64,000 nt of DNA from Merluccius polli (GCA_030340625.1 JAOPHQ010003489.1:19788-83787); one strand, 5' to 3'. Shown: positions 1-59,100, counted from the stretch's first letter. Made by a program: numbers and translations. Notes: a model not told the origin generated them from the sequence alone.

Positions 1-163
1 ACTCACGATAATAACGATCATGGAAATTCACCACAATCAACTTAATGTGAGTGTTGTGTATTGTGCTCTGCGGTAAAAAGCTAGCTTATACCATCCCATC
101 CCTAGCTGCAAGTCATCGCTAGTGTTCTCCAGGTACACGCAGAGGGGAACATCTGAGGCTCAC
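1..163 (-). other. ubr4: ubr4 intron 72 (partial)
   Basis: Sequence downstream of the exon 72 donor. I see no further exon, repeat or motif before the left edge. Confidence 0.8.
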
Positions 164-46122
<45,959 letters not shown>

Positions 46123-46136
46123 CTTGAAATAATGAA

Positions 46137-46153
46137 GGGGGGGGGGGGGGGGG
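46137..46153 (-). promoter_or_regulatory. ubr4: 17-nt poly-C tract in the ubr4 5' UTR
   Basis: A run of 17 G on plus (17 C on the ubr4 strand) ends 14 nt upstream of the ubr4 ATG. If the transcription start lies upstream, the tract is in the 5' UTR and could bind poly-C binding proteins or act as a G-quadruplex-forming region on the template strand. Function is inference. Confidence 0.4.
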
Positions 46154-46266
46154 AAACTACCGCTGGAAGGAAAAATTGTTTATCGGAAGTGCGCCGCAGG
46201 GGGCGCTGTCCCCCCGGAACCAATTAGTGGAGGATCCTAATTGTTGAGCGACGCCCTGGTGGCTCT

Positions 46267-46410
46267 TCTTCTGGTAGGCAAGGCAGCTTTATTTATATAG
46301 CGCATTTCATACACAGTGGCAACTCAATGCGCTTTACATAAAACAATAAGAATTGAAATACAATTTTAAAAAAATAAAATAAAATAAATAAATAAAAACA
46401 ACTACAGAAG
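46267..46410 (+). repeat. teleost dispersed repeat between ubr4 and emc1
   Basis: Contains AGCTTTATTTATATAGCGCA, TTTCATACACAGTGGCAACT and CAATGCGCTTTACAT, a phrase widespread in fish genomes. It ends in an A/T-rich tail, suggesting a retroposed origin. Confidence 0.55.
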
Positions 46411-47317
46411 AATAGAAAGAAATAAAATGCTATAAGAGCAGCATAAAATCATGATTTTAAAGGACATAGTGCAATTCAAATTTACAATTTAAAGTGCTTT
46501 GAGCTCAATCATATGGGACTGGATATGGGACTGGATATTCACTCACTTATGAATAAATAAAGTAAAGACTTCAGTGTGAATGTTTGTATTGAATATATAA
46601 TATGTTGTTTATGTCGGGAAAATGCCCTCGTGAAGGAAACCAGCCTGGAGGAAGAGGTGGACCCTACAATCAAACAAAGTAATGGTGTTATGCCCTTAGG
46701 TTTATTGGTTCTCTTAAGACATGATCTGAAAAAAACCTTTTAAGGAGCTTTGTGGTAATATGTATTGGTAACAAAAGTCTAATGTATGTGAAACTCAAAA
46801 TATACAAAGTAACCCTGGCTTCAAGTCAAAAAACCTCTTACCAATCACAGCATCACAACATATGTGTCATAGCGTTTGGTCTAAAATTACAAAATGGGTT
46901 AAGGGGTAGGGTTTCATTCAACAGATACCAGACAAAATAAATCTGGCCCTTGTTGATTCATATTCATTTGTCAAATGAGATGCAGACTTATTTTCCAACT
47001 CACTGGACGTGAAAATGGGTTTGTTATAATAAATAGAAAGTTATCTCCTGTAGTAATTACGTTATCATCTCCTGCTTTGAATTGCCATGGCTCATATGTC
47101 TGACCCTCTCTCACACACACAAGTTATGTGAATAATATTCTATATAATTATACAATATATAATATTATTATAACGTATAATATAATATAATATGAGATGA
47201 ATGCATAAGTCCTCCGAGGTCCACAGGGGGCGCTGCGCCGCGCCGGAAGCGGAAGCGGAAGCAGAGAGAGCGTCTGCTTCCTCCTTCCCCGCGGAGACCC
47301 AGCGAGCCGCTGCTAAA

Positions 47318-50300
47318 ATGGCTATTAGTATAATCACTGGAGGTTTTAGTGTATTTCTTTTGTGTCACTTTGCTGGTGCTGTCTTTGAGGACCAAGTCGG
47401 GAAATTTGACTGGTAAGATCGACCCCGCGGGTTCATGTTTGCTGCTGTCTTCCGGCGGCCTGGTTGTGGGAGGATTCAAAGCTAATGCTAACACACCTGC
47501 CACTGCCTTCAGACAGCTAGCCTCAGTCTGCTGCATGTTGTCTCAGCATAATGTAATGTGCGCTATTTATGATCGACATATGAATGAAATGTTGCTGCAG
47601 ACTGTGTATTTCCTCACTGAGCGATGGTACCGTTTCAGCCAGCTGTTGACCCCTCTCTTCGTAGTATTGTGGTGCGGTTATTAAATGACCCCATCCACAA
47701 GACTCCACACTGTTCTGAGGAGATGTGTTGAAGGTTGTCGGTATAGGATCGTATTCTCGGGCTGAATGTATTGGTGTTCAGTGGAAATGGCCCCTAGTAA
47801 GGACGTATATTCATGCAGGATTTGTATTATGCTACTTAACTTTTCCACAGACAAAGTGGGGTGACGTAAGTCGTCTTATGAGCCGTTGTCTGAGTCAGCA
47901 GTCTTGGCCTTAGATCATCTACATGCAGAGGAAATCTCCCCTATGAATCTCTGATGCTATCATCACAACATTATTCAATGAAGTCAATTTCCTGTGTACA
48001 GCCCTTAATCAGTTACAGTCTCAAAGGGCTTTAATCAAAATCATAATTCATTTTTCGGTTTATCAGCAAATTCATTAATCAACATTTGATGGTGATGCTG
48101 AAGATGGTGATGATGATGCAGCAAATGCTCTGTTTGTTGTGTGTTAATGTGAGTTTGTGACCTTTTAAATGTTTTTCTTTGCAGGCGGCAGCAATATGCA
48201 GGAAAAGTTCGCTTTGCCCTATTTGATATGCATGTTCAGTCATCTAAGAAGGTGTTGATGGCCACCGAGAAGAATGTGTTTGCCTCAGTTAATACCAGAA
48301 CTGGAGACCTTGGTGAGTATTAGTGGTATATTGGTTTCCTTCCAGTCACATGTTACTTCTAGTGGCCAATAGATGATAGTCTTCAGTTGTTTCAGAGAAC
48401 TTCCCCGTTCCTTATCATACCACACAGATGCCAGACATTTAAGTTGCGTCTCTCACCAAGGAAAGCTTTTGTTTAACTGTGTGTGTATGAAATGATTTGT
48501 CTAAAACGTGTGCGGTTCATACTAAGTAGTACTTAAACCAACACTGTGTATGGTTTGTTTCAGCTTGGCGACATGTGGACTCAACGGGGCCAGAGGGGAA
48601 CATTGATAGTCTGCTCCTGCATGGACAAGGTGAATCTTGGAGGAAGTCTTTTTGAAGATCCCTTGTTGATGACAGAATACTAACCACTCGTTGTCCTCCA
48701 GACGCTGTACTCGTGGTCGGTGATGGCCGCCTTCTCCGTTCGTGGGACATAAATGTCGGCGGCTTGAACTGGGAAATGGTTCTTGACACCGGCAGGTGAC
48801 TACCACATGGGCTGTTGCTTTGTTTTTTTATTGTTATTATTTGTTTTTTTGGACCAGTTATTCACTAGTGTTGATGTGGGTTTAGTTTCCAAGCAGCAAG
48901 CTTTGTTGGGCACCTCGACTCTGTGAGATACGTGGCAGTGCTGAAGAAGGCAGCCATCTCGCTGCACTACCTGTCCAACGGCCATCAGAAGTGGCTGGAG
49001 AACCTTCCAGAAAGGTAAGTGCAATATCAATATAGGCTGTTTCAGTTACACTTGGCCCCTATATTATTACAAGTCCTTCACTACGAGTACTTTTTTTAAT
49101 GAAATGTGGCTGTTTTTAAAAAAGGCTTGTATGGTACAGTCAGGGGTTGAAATAAGGCTGTTTTACTCGCCAAATGCGAGTAATTTTTGTATTTGTCGAG
49201 TAATTTATGAAGACCACTCGCCACTCTGGCGAGTAATCTAAAAATTTGGCGCGATTGCCGCGGACCCGCCAGCAACGGACCCACTAGCCGCGGACCCGAC
49301 CGCGCAGCACCCACCGCCGTCTACAATCGCGCAGCTCCCCCCCGCTTCCCCCCCCCCCCCCCCCCCCCCCCCGGTCAACAATCGCTCACCGTGAATATCC
49401 ACTATAAGTGAATGATCGCGCGCGAAGTGCCGCCTCCATTCACTTTCTATGGGACGCGAGCAATTCGCTGCGCAAAGCACGCTGGGATTGTTTGCGGCGC
49501 GGAGCCGGCTGCGGCGCTGCCTGGCTCCGCTTCTGAATTTGCATAAAGTTGGGAGATTTCAACTTTATGCAAATATTCGCGCAGCGAATCCACGCGGTCA
49601 CCATTCAGCAAACAGGACGTGGGCGCGGGCCGTGACGTTGACCCTTCTGATTCATTACCACAATGCGGGCGGGAGCTAATTGATCCACTAGTCAACACGC
49701 CCCCAGCGAACGAGTCTTCACGGCGGCGCGATGTCACGCGGATAATTCGCGTATAGTGGATATTCACGGTGACCGTGAATATCCACTATCCACTATGAAT
49801 GTCTCGTCAATCTGTCTCGTTGCACGCGACCCGGCCGGGACCCCCACCTTGGTGGATCTTGGTCTTGAGTGGGGGTGGCCAATGGCCATCTTCACAATAG
49901 TAAATAAAATATGCCCAGAATAAACACAACTGTACATCATTAACTTTAAAACTCATCATTGCTAAATCAAGTCTATTATCTTGCTGATATATTAAACATC
50001 CAATAATCTACTACCCCCCCCCCCCCCCCATCCCGCTGCGTTTGGTTTGTCTAACTTTACCTTGAATTGGGGGAATGGGGCATTTTGATCCTGACATGTC
50101 ATTATGCATACATTAAATAAATCTGTTGAACTCAAATTAAATACATATGTTAACATATTCAACCAGACAGACACAATGTTGTATTTGCTATTATTCACAC
50201 ATTTATTAACACCATCACCTCCCCCAGTTGGTTTGTCGGAGTTGAACTGTAACTTGATCTCTGAATGGTAACTTAACTGCATTCGTGATTCGTTTGAATG

Positions 50301-50697
50301 TTGTGAACGAGGGAGGAGGCGACTCGGCCCCCCGGTCAACAATCGCGCAGCGCCCCTATTTTTGTCTGGTAAAAAATCTGTTTGTCTAGTAAAAATTGTC
50401 ATCTACTCGCCAGTTGTCTGGTAAGCCAAAATTTTAGTTTCAACCCCTGGGTACAGTCAATGGGGAGGAAACAGAAGCTAAAGGCCTAGTTTGAAATGTG
50501 ATTATAATAACACCATTCTAGTAATAATGTGTGATGACAAAGTGAACTGACCATCTTTGTTCCCCCTCAGTGACAGCGTTCAGTACCAGGCCGTCTACTC
50601 TGAGGGAGATGGGGAAGTGTATGCTCTGGGTCTGGTTCCCAATTCCCATATTTATATTGTAGCTTTTAGCGTTGAGGATGGGGAGATCATTAAGCAG
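47318..50697 (+). CDS. emc1: emc1 exons 1-6 (signal peptide and first lumenal beta-propeller blades)
   Basis: Residues about 1-213. Exon 1 encodes a cleavable-type signal peptide (MAISIITGGFSVFLLCHFAG), followed by the conserved VFEDQVGKFDW. Exons 2-6 carry propeller-like strands: VLMATEKNVFASVNTRTGDL, VVGDGRLLRSWDINVGGLNW, VAVLKKAAISLHYLSNG, YALGLVPNSHIYIVAFSVED. Intron 5 is interrupted by a complete hAT-type element at 49141-50449. Confidence 0.95.
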
Positions 50698-52961
50698 GTA
50701 AAGGACTCTTTTCTTTACAACAATTAGTATTTTTGATTTTTTGAAATTATTTATGTTACTAGTATTAATAGCTCTTTGTTCTACTCTTTGTTGGAATCCT
50801 GCATTGCCATGCTTAAGAAATGTATTCTATTAGTACTGTGTATAAAATTAAAATTAAAAATGTTCAGAAATGTATTTCATGCTTATTAATGGCTTTGTTG
50901 AATACTCCAATTGGTCAATTATGGCATTCTATGGTCTGTTATTTCTGAATAGCAGACTGCTGCTATGAATAACAGAAAAAAAATACAAATTATATTTGGG
51001 TTTTTTTAGCCGTGTAATGAGCTTTGTGTCATGGTCCTGCATAATCCTGTCTATCCTGTTTATTTTGCAATAATCACCGGCTCACTGTACATCATCCCTT
51101 GCATGTAAAATGTGTATTTCAGGTAACGGTGGAAGCTCCCTGGCTGTCGGACCTGGGGGCGAACTGTGTGGTGGTGGGCCAGGGGGTTCTGATGTGCGTG
51201 GATGTGGCTACTCTGTCGCTGTACACGCTGGACCTCCACCTGGACTCCCAGATGACCCAGATCCCCCTGCAGGTACCTGCCGGAAGCCTATTCAAGTCCG
51301 GAAATGTTTTTTGGAAATGTATGGTCAATAGGGCTTGTACATCAGAATGCATCATGGGAGTTGTTGTTGGCGATACTTGTAGTAGTACTGTAACGTTGTT
51401 TCGCCACATCTCGCATGAGAAACACTGTGGCAGTTTCAAACACAATAATGTCTCCCCGTAATGACAAATAATTTCATGATTAATTACTTCACAATGACCA
51501 ATAAAACATTACTACTAACATTATATCATTCGATAGACATTCCAATGCGATGTCGCGATATTCGCGATGCGAGTGATTGTGTTGTCTATAATCCAACCCC
51601 CCTTTTATATCATAACACAAACTATCCAAAAGCTGATAACCCTACACATTTTCTACTTTGATAAATCAAGGTTTAAAATTGGGTTTTTAATGGTAAGTTA
51701 TCTAGAGATCAAATATGGAAGTGCTACCTAACCAACCGATAGTAAACAAATGTCTGCTTTACTGGGACGGGAAATAATGTTGGAAACCTGACAAAGATTT
51801 GTGACGTATAACAACATTCTGCAGTCCATTGACATTCATTATGTTATTCTTCTCACGTTGCAGATACCCTTTACTCTTTGATGAGGACACGAATCCTAAC
51901 ACGGTTTTGTGTCTCTGTGTTTCAGACCCTTGAGCTGGAGGTGTCCCCTGGCTTCCAGCCGGTCCTCACCTCCACCCAGCCCAACGCGGCCCAGGCCCCG
52001 CTCTCTGAGTTCTTCCTTCAGCTTGGACCTGAGCACCACCTGCTCCTGCAGCTCAAAGACAATAAAGTAGTGACACTCAGGGATTTCCAGCCCGTAAGTT
52101 ATTATTTGATGAACTGGACTGCTCATGTGCTAAACCTTTTCACCATAAATGCAGGCACCACCTTTTTATAGGCGGTAATGTCTTCTTTATTGTTCTAGTG
52201 GCGATTCAAAGTTAAAATACCATCTTTTCTTCCACCATCATTTCATCTCAAGTGGCAAAAAGAACTTGGAAAAACAGAATGTACCTTTTTGTCATATTCA
52301 AATATAATTGGTGTGCTATCATCCATTCAAGATGACCTTATGGATAAATGTGGGGGGGGGATTTCTTTTCAACCTTCTTTGTCTTCATTCCAGTCTCTGC
52401 TGGTTTCCTTTGCAACCACTGGTGAGAAAACCGTTGCTGCTGTCATGGCAACCAAGAATACAACGGTGCGTGTCTCAGGGGGTCAGGCATTTCAAGACCC
52501 GCATGACTGTGCACCTTTAAATAACACTAGGAATAGATTTCGGACATCTTGATTTTTTATTTTTTTCTCCTGAAACTTGTATTAAATATTATTTACAGTC
52601 ATTACTTGAATTTAAGTTTGGATTTTTAAAGTTTTTATCTGTTTAAAGAAATAAAATACAATTGTGTATATTCATTCATATTCAAATCATTTGTTATCTT
52701 AAAATCTTCACTGTTTAGAACACACACAACACAAGCTTTGGTGGAAACATCGAAGCACTCCTTGTTTTAACAGTCTGTTCAACACAGTAAGTCCCTATGA
52801 TATGTTCCCCCCCCCACCCCAGGCCTGCACTATTATTCTCTACAGTGCAGACTCTGGACGCAGACTGCTGGACACCACACTTATCTTCACCATGGAGCCC
52901 AACGGTGGGAAACCAGAGAGGGTGAGTCCACACTTTACATCTGAGGATCACGCCACATTAT

Positions 52962-53055
<94 letters not shown>

Positions 53056-53084
53056 ATTAATTAATTAATTAATTAATTAATTAA

Positions 53085-53128
<44 letters not shown>

Positions 53129-56100
53129 TTAATTACACAAAGCCGTGTAATAAGGCGAGACAATTCTTCCTCAAATTATTTTAGAACAGACTGTTCTTCT
53201 TTTTGTATCGACGTAGTTATGCCAAGGATTAGGATACAGTAGCAGTTTTTATCTTTTTTAATATAAACCATATGCTGTCCAATAACCATATTGACCTCCA
53301 TGATGCTGTGCTTTGGTCTCCAGCTTTACATCCAGGCCTTCCTGAAGAAGGACGACTCTGTGGGCTACAGGGTGATGGTGCAGTCTGAGGACCACACCCT
53401 CACCTTCATGCAGCAGCCAGGTAGGAGCTCCCTCTTCCACGCTTCAACAGGAATTCAAATCATATTACAATATGGGCAATATGTTTTTTCTATGGGGAAA
53501 TGAGTTATTAATATTATGAACACTAACAACGTTAGCTGTTAGTCGTTTTTAGTGTTCAACTAGACGACTGAGCACCAAAACAAGGTCCAGTCGTACTTCA
53601 GAAGAGTCATGGAGGCTGTGCTGTTGGTGTGTAGGTCGTGTGATGTGGACGAGGGAGGAGGCCCTCTCGGATGTGGTTACCATGGAGATGGTGGACCTGC
53701 CTCTCACAGGCACCCAGGCAGAGCTGGAGGGAGAGTTTGGCAAGAAGGCTGGTAAAGAAACCATATTCTTATTTGACTAAAAAGGATTTATGTTTTTGTA
53801 TCGTGAACATTTGAATGTTGTGCTTTTAACTTATCTTGTTCAATCCACTACAATTGTTTTCTCTTTATCTATCTCAACCTACCTTTTCAGTAAAGTGCCA
53901 TATCTAATATTTATTATTTATATAAAAATAGATTGAATTGAATTTAAAACATACCGTTTTAGAGTTGTAGTTATACAGAGGATGATGTCTACGCTGATAT
54001 GCTGTAGCGGCCTGTAGTTTTTTAATGTCACCAGGAGGAGATTCCACCAGGGGACCTGTCTGTTCTCTAACACTGATGCTCTAATGCTAATGCTAATGCT
54101 CTGTAAGGTTCATCCTCCTCTGTTCTTTTTGTCCTTTATTTCAATGCGGCATTTGGATTCAGCCATTCAAGGTAACGAGCTTCTCTGCTCTCTACATTTG
54201 TTGGATTTCACATGCTTTTCAAGCATGTTTTCAGCCTTTTAACCCTCTGTTCTTCTACTTGCGTGCTTCTGTACACTAAATAAACATTTTTAACAAAGGA
54301 ACTAACGAAAGGGAAAACCTCACAGGGAGATTTAAAAGCACCTTCTAACCCTCAAATCGTCAACAGAAAAAACACCCCCAAAATCTAACGGGGGAAAAAC
54401 CTTGATTAAACCCCAAACACAAAAATCAGATGTCAAATACTGCTATATATAATCCAAACAAGGTACATAAGAAAAACATAATGAACGCTTGCCAGGTAGT
54501 ATTAGCATTAGAGATTAGCAATCAGCTGGTCGTTAAATAAGTGTAAGCGTATTTAAACGACAAGGTATCATCATCATGCTTCATTTCTAGTGAGCACTGG
54601 TCGCTCCATAAAACTTAATGGGTATATCATGAACGTCTGTAAATACAATGTATGTATGAAAAAAATAATAGACCATAATGTATAATAAGCAAACTTCAAG
54701 CCAATCCAGAGGGATGCATGCTGCCTACAATTCCCCGAATAGCGTACCATCTTACCATCGTACTTATCTTATAACACGGCTTTGTTGAATACTCGATTCT
54801 GATTGGTCAATTACGGCATCCTACGGTCTGTTATTTCTGAATAGCAGACCGTTGCTATGGATAACAGGACTGTTGCTACGGACACCATTTACAACCCTAG
54901 AATCTAACTGATGTTTTTTTTAATTTTTTAGCAGAAGCAATAAAATAATTTCAAAATCAATAAAATCACTTTTTGTTCTTTGTTATGTTTTGTGTCAAAC
55001 GATTGCTTTCTTTAGTAAGTAGCCGTGTAATAAGTATGTGATTTCCTTACTTGTCTCACCATGTGTGTGTGTGTGTGGTCCCGCCAGACGGCCTGTGCTC
55101 CATGGTGCTGAAGCGGCTGTCCTCCCAGCTCACGCTGCTGCAGGCCTGGATGGGCCACCTGTGGAAGCTCTTCTACGACGCGCGCAAACCCCGCAGCCAG
55201 GTGAAGAACGACGTCACCATGGAGACCCTGTCCCGGGACGAGTTCAACCTCCAGAAGATGATGATCATGGTCACCGCCTCGGGAAAGGTACCGGGAAAAT
55301 ACCAGCTTACGTTTTTGTGGGTTTTATTTTTTTAAGGTAGAAGGTTGCTCCGATCTGCGCTGGCTGAGCTTTCTCCCTGAGCAGGGAGTGGATTGTAAAT
55401 TGTGTATTGTAATGGGCGTTTAATGGCGTCCTATAGGGCTTGTACATCAGATTGCATCATGGGATTTTTTGTTGCAGACACTCGAATCCTCTCAATACTG
55501 CTTCAAGAGAATTGTAGTTCTGTAAAATACTAAATCAACGTAAATATACCGTAACCTAAGCAAATGAAAACTTTGCCACGTCTCGCTAGAGAAACGCTGT
55601 GGTGGTTTCAAACAACGTCTCCCCATAATGACATAATAATTTTCTGATTAATTACTTAACAATGACCAAAAAAACATGGCTACCAACATAATAACTAACA
55701 TTACAATGCATTACAATGCGATGTGACATTGCGATGTAAAAGCCTTACTAATTGGCGTAGAATGACAAAGCCTAACATTTACCGTTTTGAAACTGCATGA
55801 GATAAGCAGCATAAATATAGAAATATAGTTATATAAATATAAGTACTTCATTAATCCCAGACAGGAAATGTGGGTTTCACTGCAGAAAATACAGGACAGA
55901 AGTAGAAAATAAAACGTACCTATTATTATTTTTTTCCGCATTTGTGTTTGCTATGCAGCTCTTTGGCATCGACAGCAAGACGGGTACGATCGTATGGAAG
56001 CACTACCTGGAGAACGTGCCGGCGAACGCAGCCTTCAAGCTGATGGTGCAGCGGACGACCGCCCACTTCCCCCACCCGCCCCAGTGCACCCTGCTCATCA

Positions 56101-59100
56101 AGGACAAGGTGGGAAGCGCCCCCACCATTGCTCAAAGAGGGCTAATTTGTTAGATAGATCAGTCTACCAGCATATCCAGTGGACTGTACCAACTGGTAGG
56201 TGGATCCATCCATCATACATCTGGGTGGACACTCCCACTTGTGATGTCACTAGAGGGTATATTTTGACTGTCATGGCTAATCAACATCACACCTGGTGGT
56301 ACAATAGGGGCTCTTTCACAGCCATCACCGTCATGACTGTTAATTGTATTTCTCTGTGTTGTCGTCGTCCAGGACACCGGACTTGGCGTGCTCCATGTTT
56401 TTAACCCCATCTTTGGGAAGAAGAGCCACATCACGCCCCCCTCCCTGCCGCAGCCCGTCCTCCAGTCCCTCCTGCTGCCCATCATGGACCAGGACTACGC
56501 CAAGGTCCTGCTCCTCATCGACGACCAGTACAAGGTACCTGGCTGACATTGACCCATATGACCATCGTCATGTTGTGTTTTGTTCATTTTGATCGGATAA
56601 ACGGTTGTCGGGTGAAAATCGAAGGACAGACATGTATACATAGAGACTCCTTCCATTTTAGTTGGATAATATTTTGTGTACCCCACAGGTTTCTGCGTTT
56701 CCCTCCACTAAGAACGTCCTGCAGCAGCTTCAGGAGATGGCGTCCTCCATCTTCTTCTACCTGGCGGACCCCAGCCAGGGGCGGCTGGCGGGATACCGGC
56801 TGCTCACGGTCAGTCGGAGCCTCAAGACACTTTAATGCGCTTCATAGGGGAAGAGCTTCATGGGGGATGAGTGACCCTCGGGATTTCGTTCCCACCGGTG
56901 GTCCTAGGCTACAAGTCATTCAACCAGATTTTTTTTAGCACACACACAGAACGGACAGCTAGCGGACCGTGAAGAGATAGTCGCTGAATTTGACAATAAG
57001 TGTACTGGATTAGGATCGCTGACTATACCTTTCAAAATAAGAGACATTTTTAATTTCACCTCACACCTTTTAGATTTGTCAAGACAAAATCATTTTGAAA
57101 AAAACCAAAACATACGATAAAAGTCGTCTGGTTTTTTTTGCCGTCTCCCAGGACCTGTCCACGGAGCTGCTCTGGGAGGTGGTTCTGCCCGTGGAGGTCC
57201 AGAAGATCCTCTTCGTCAAGGGGAAGAGGGGAAACGAGCATGTGCACTCCCAGGGCCGCGTGATGGGAGACCGCAGTGTGCTGTACAAGGTAACCTGCTA
57301 GCCTCGTCTCCCCCGGCGCGTGGCGGCGGCTGGTCTGTCCTGTGTGCCTTAATGACTGAGGCACCACAGGTGTGCCGCCTCACCCGGCCTCAGAGTCCAA
57401 TCAGTCTGACCCGGGCCAGGTGAGGCTGCTTAAACCAGCAGTCAGCCACACACACTCCACAGTCATTTTATGATTTAGTACAGTAAATGTGTTACATACA
57501 GCCCCTTTAAGTATGCTGTCCCCTTTAATTCCCCCCCCCACCCAGTACCTGAACCCCAACCTGCTGGCGGTGGTGACGGAGAGCACCGACCCGCACCCGG
57601 AGCGCAGCTTTGTGGGCATCCTGCTGATCGACGGCGTCACCGGACGCATCATCCACAACGCCGTGCAGCGCAAGGCCCGCGGGCCGGTCCACCTGGTGCA
57701 CTCGGAGAACTGGGTGGTGGTGAGTCTGCAGCAGTCGTCGTCATGGTTACTTTACATTCACATTCGGCAGGCGCTTTCATCAAGTGACAAATCACAGTTG
57801 GGGGTAACTAGAGAAAGTGTTGCATGGCCAAGTTTCTGAAAAGCAAGTGGACCGAGTGTGGAGTAGCTAATAGGAATCTGATTGGTTGGTTATTTATGTA
57901 TTTGTTTTACTGCATAAAAAGGTGTGTAAAAAAATATCAATTTGTTGATTGACAAAGACATTCATCAAATCAAATTTTTAAAATCGATTTAATCATTTAG
58001 GTTGTTTATCAAGCGCAGATAACAAACATTTACTGCTTCAGAAATTCAAATGTTTGGTTCATGGATCATTATAATATGAATACTTGAGTTTTTCTTGGCT
58101 GCTTGTCAGATAAAGTAAGCAACTTTAAGACACTTTATCACTTTGGACTCTGGAAACTTGTGATGGCATTTGCTGTTATTTATGACATTTTCCAGACTAA
58201 ATGTTTAGTTGATTAATCAGAAAAAAATATTTTTAGATTAATCGACGATGAAAATAATCGTGAATTGCTGCCCTAAACCGTTATTGGGATTGTGTCCCTC
58301 CCTTGTCTTGTCACAGTACAAGTACTGGAGCAGCAAGTCTCGGAGGAACGAGTTCTCTGTGCTGGAGCTGTATGAGGGTATGGAGCTGTACAACAGCACC
58401 GTGTTCAGCTCGCTGGACCGGCCCCACGTGCCCCAGGTCCTGCAGCAGTCCTACATCTTCCCCACCTCCATCTCCACCCTGGAGGCCACGCTCACCGAGA
58501 AGGGCATCACCAGCCGCCACCTGCTGGGTCAGTGTCGCCGCCGCCGCCGCCGCCTTGTCCTCCTTGTGGTTAAGACCGCCGCTTTCTCTGCAGGGCTTCC
58601 TGGTTTTGTGTTGCTCCAAAAACTATGCTGGCAACTCTACTGGACTACACCCTTTTTTATTTATTTATTTATTTTTATAAGCACTGATGGATCAAGCTCT
58701 GATAGGCGTTTACTATTAGGAATGTGATGTACTACTTTGTTAAAAATGATCCATACCAAACTCAATCATAAACACATTAACACACCTATAAGCCCTTTTG
58801 AACTTTTGCTTATCTCCGTTCTGCAGTTGGCCTGCCGTCAGGAGCCATCCTGTCCCTGCCGAAGATGTTCCTGGACCCTCGAAGGCCAGAGATAGTGACT
58901 GAGCAGAGCCGGTGGGTTCCCTAACGTAGGGCTGGGCAATATATCGATATTATATCCACATCGTGATATGAGACTAGATATCGTGTTACATATTGTACAT
59001 ATCAGTTCATTATACACTAATGAAAACATACTTATGAATATTATATTCATTATTGGTGTTGTCTTTTCCTGGTTTTAAAGGTGCAACGTGTGAAAAAAAA

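Larger units (their letters stand above)
46123..47317. promoter_or_regulatory. divergent ubr4/emc1 intergenic region with two CpG-rich promoter ends
   Basis: The two start codons face away from each other, 1,195 bp apart. The ubr4 side (about 46123-46230) has a poly-C 5' UTR tract on the coding strand, an ETS-type CGGAAGTG at 46184-46191, CAGGGGGCGCTG at 46197-46208 and an inverted CCAAT (CCAAT on plus at 46220-46224). The emc1 side (about 47210-47317) has CAGGGGGCGCTG at 47224-47235 and three ETS-like GGAAGCG/GGAAGC units at about 47240-47262. No TATA box is placed convincingly on either side. Between them lies a teleost repeat copy (46267-46410) and AT-rich unique sequence. Confidence 0.6.

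Noticed and set aside
46197..46208. CAGGGGGCGCTG called as a firm CTCF site
   Set aside because: The core fits, but the five upstream positions match only partly. It is kept as a motif observation and not listed as a binding site.
48886..48910. Alternative acceptors for emc1 exon 5 (after CCAAG, GCAG and GCAAG)
   Set aside because: Those after CCAAG and GCAG give wrong frames or unrelated residues; the one after GCAAG stays in frame but drops the conserved SFQAAS-type stretch. The TTTAG acceptor gives SFQAASFVGHLDSVRY, aligning residue for residue with the family.
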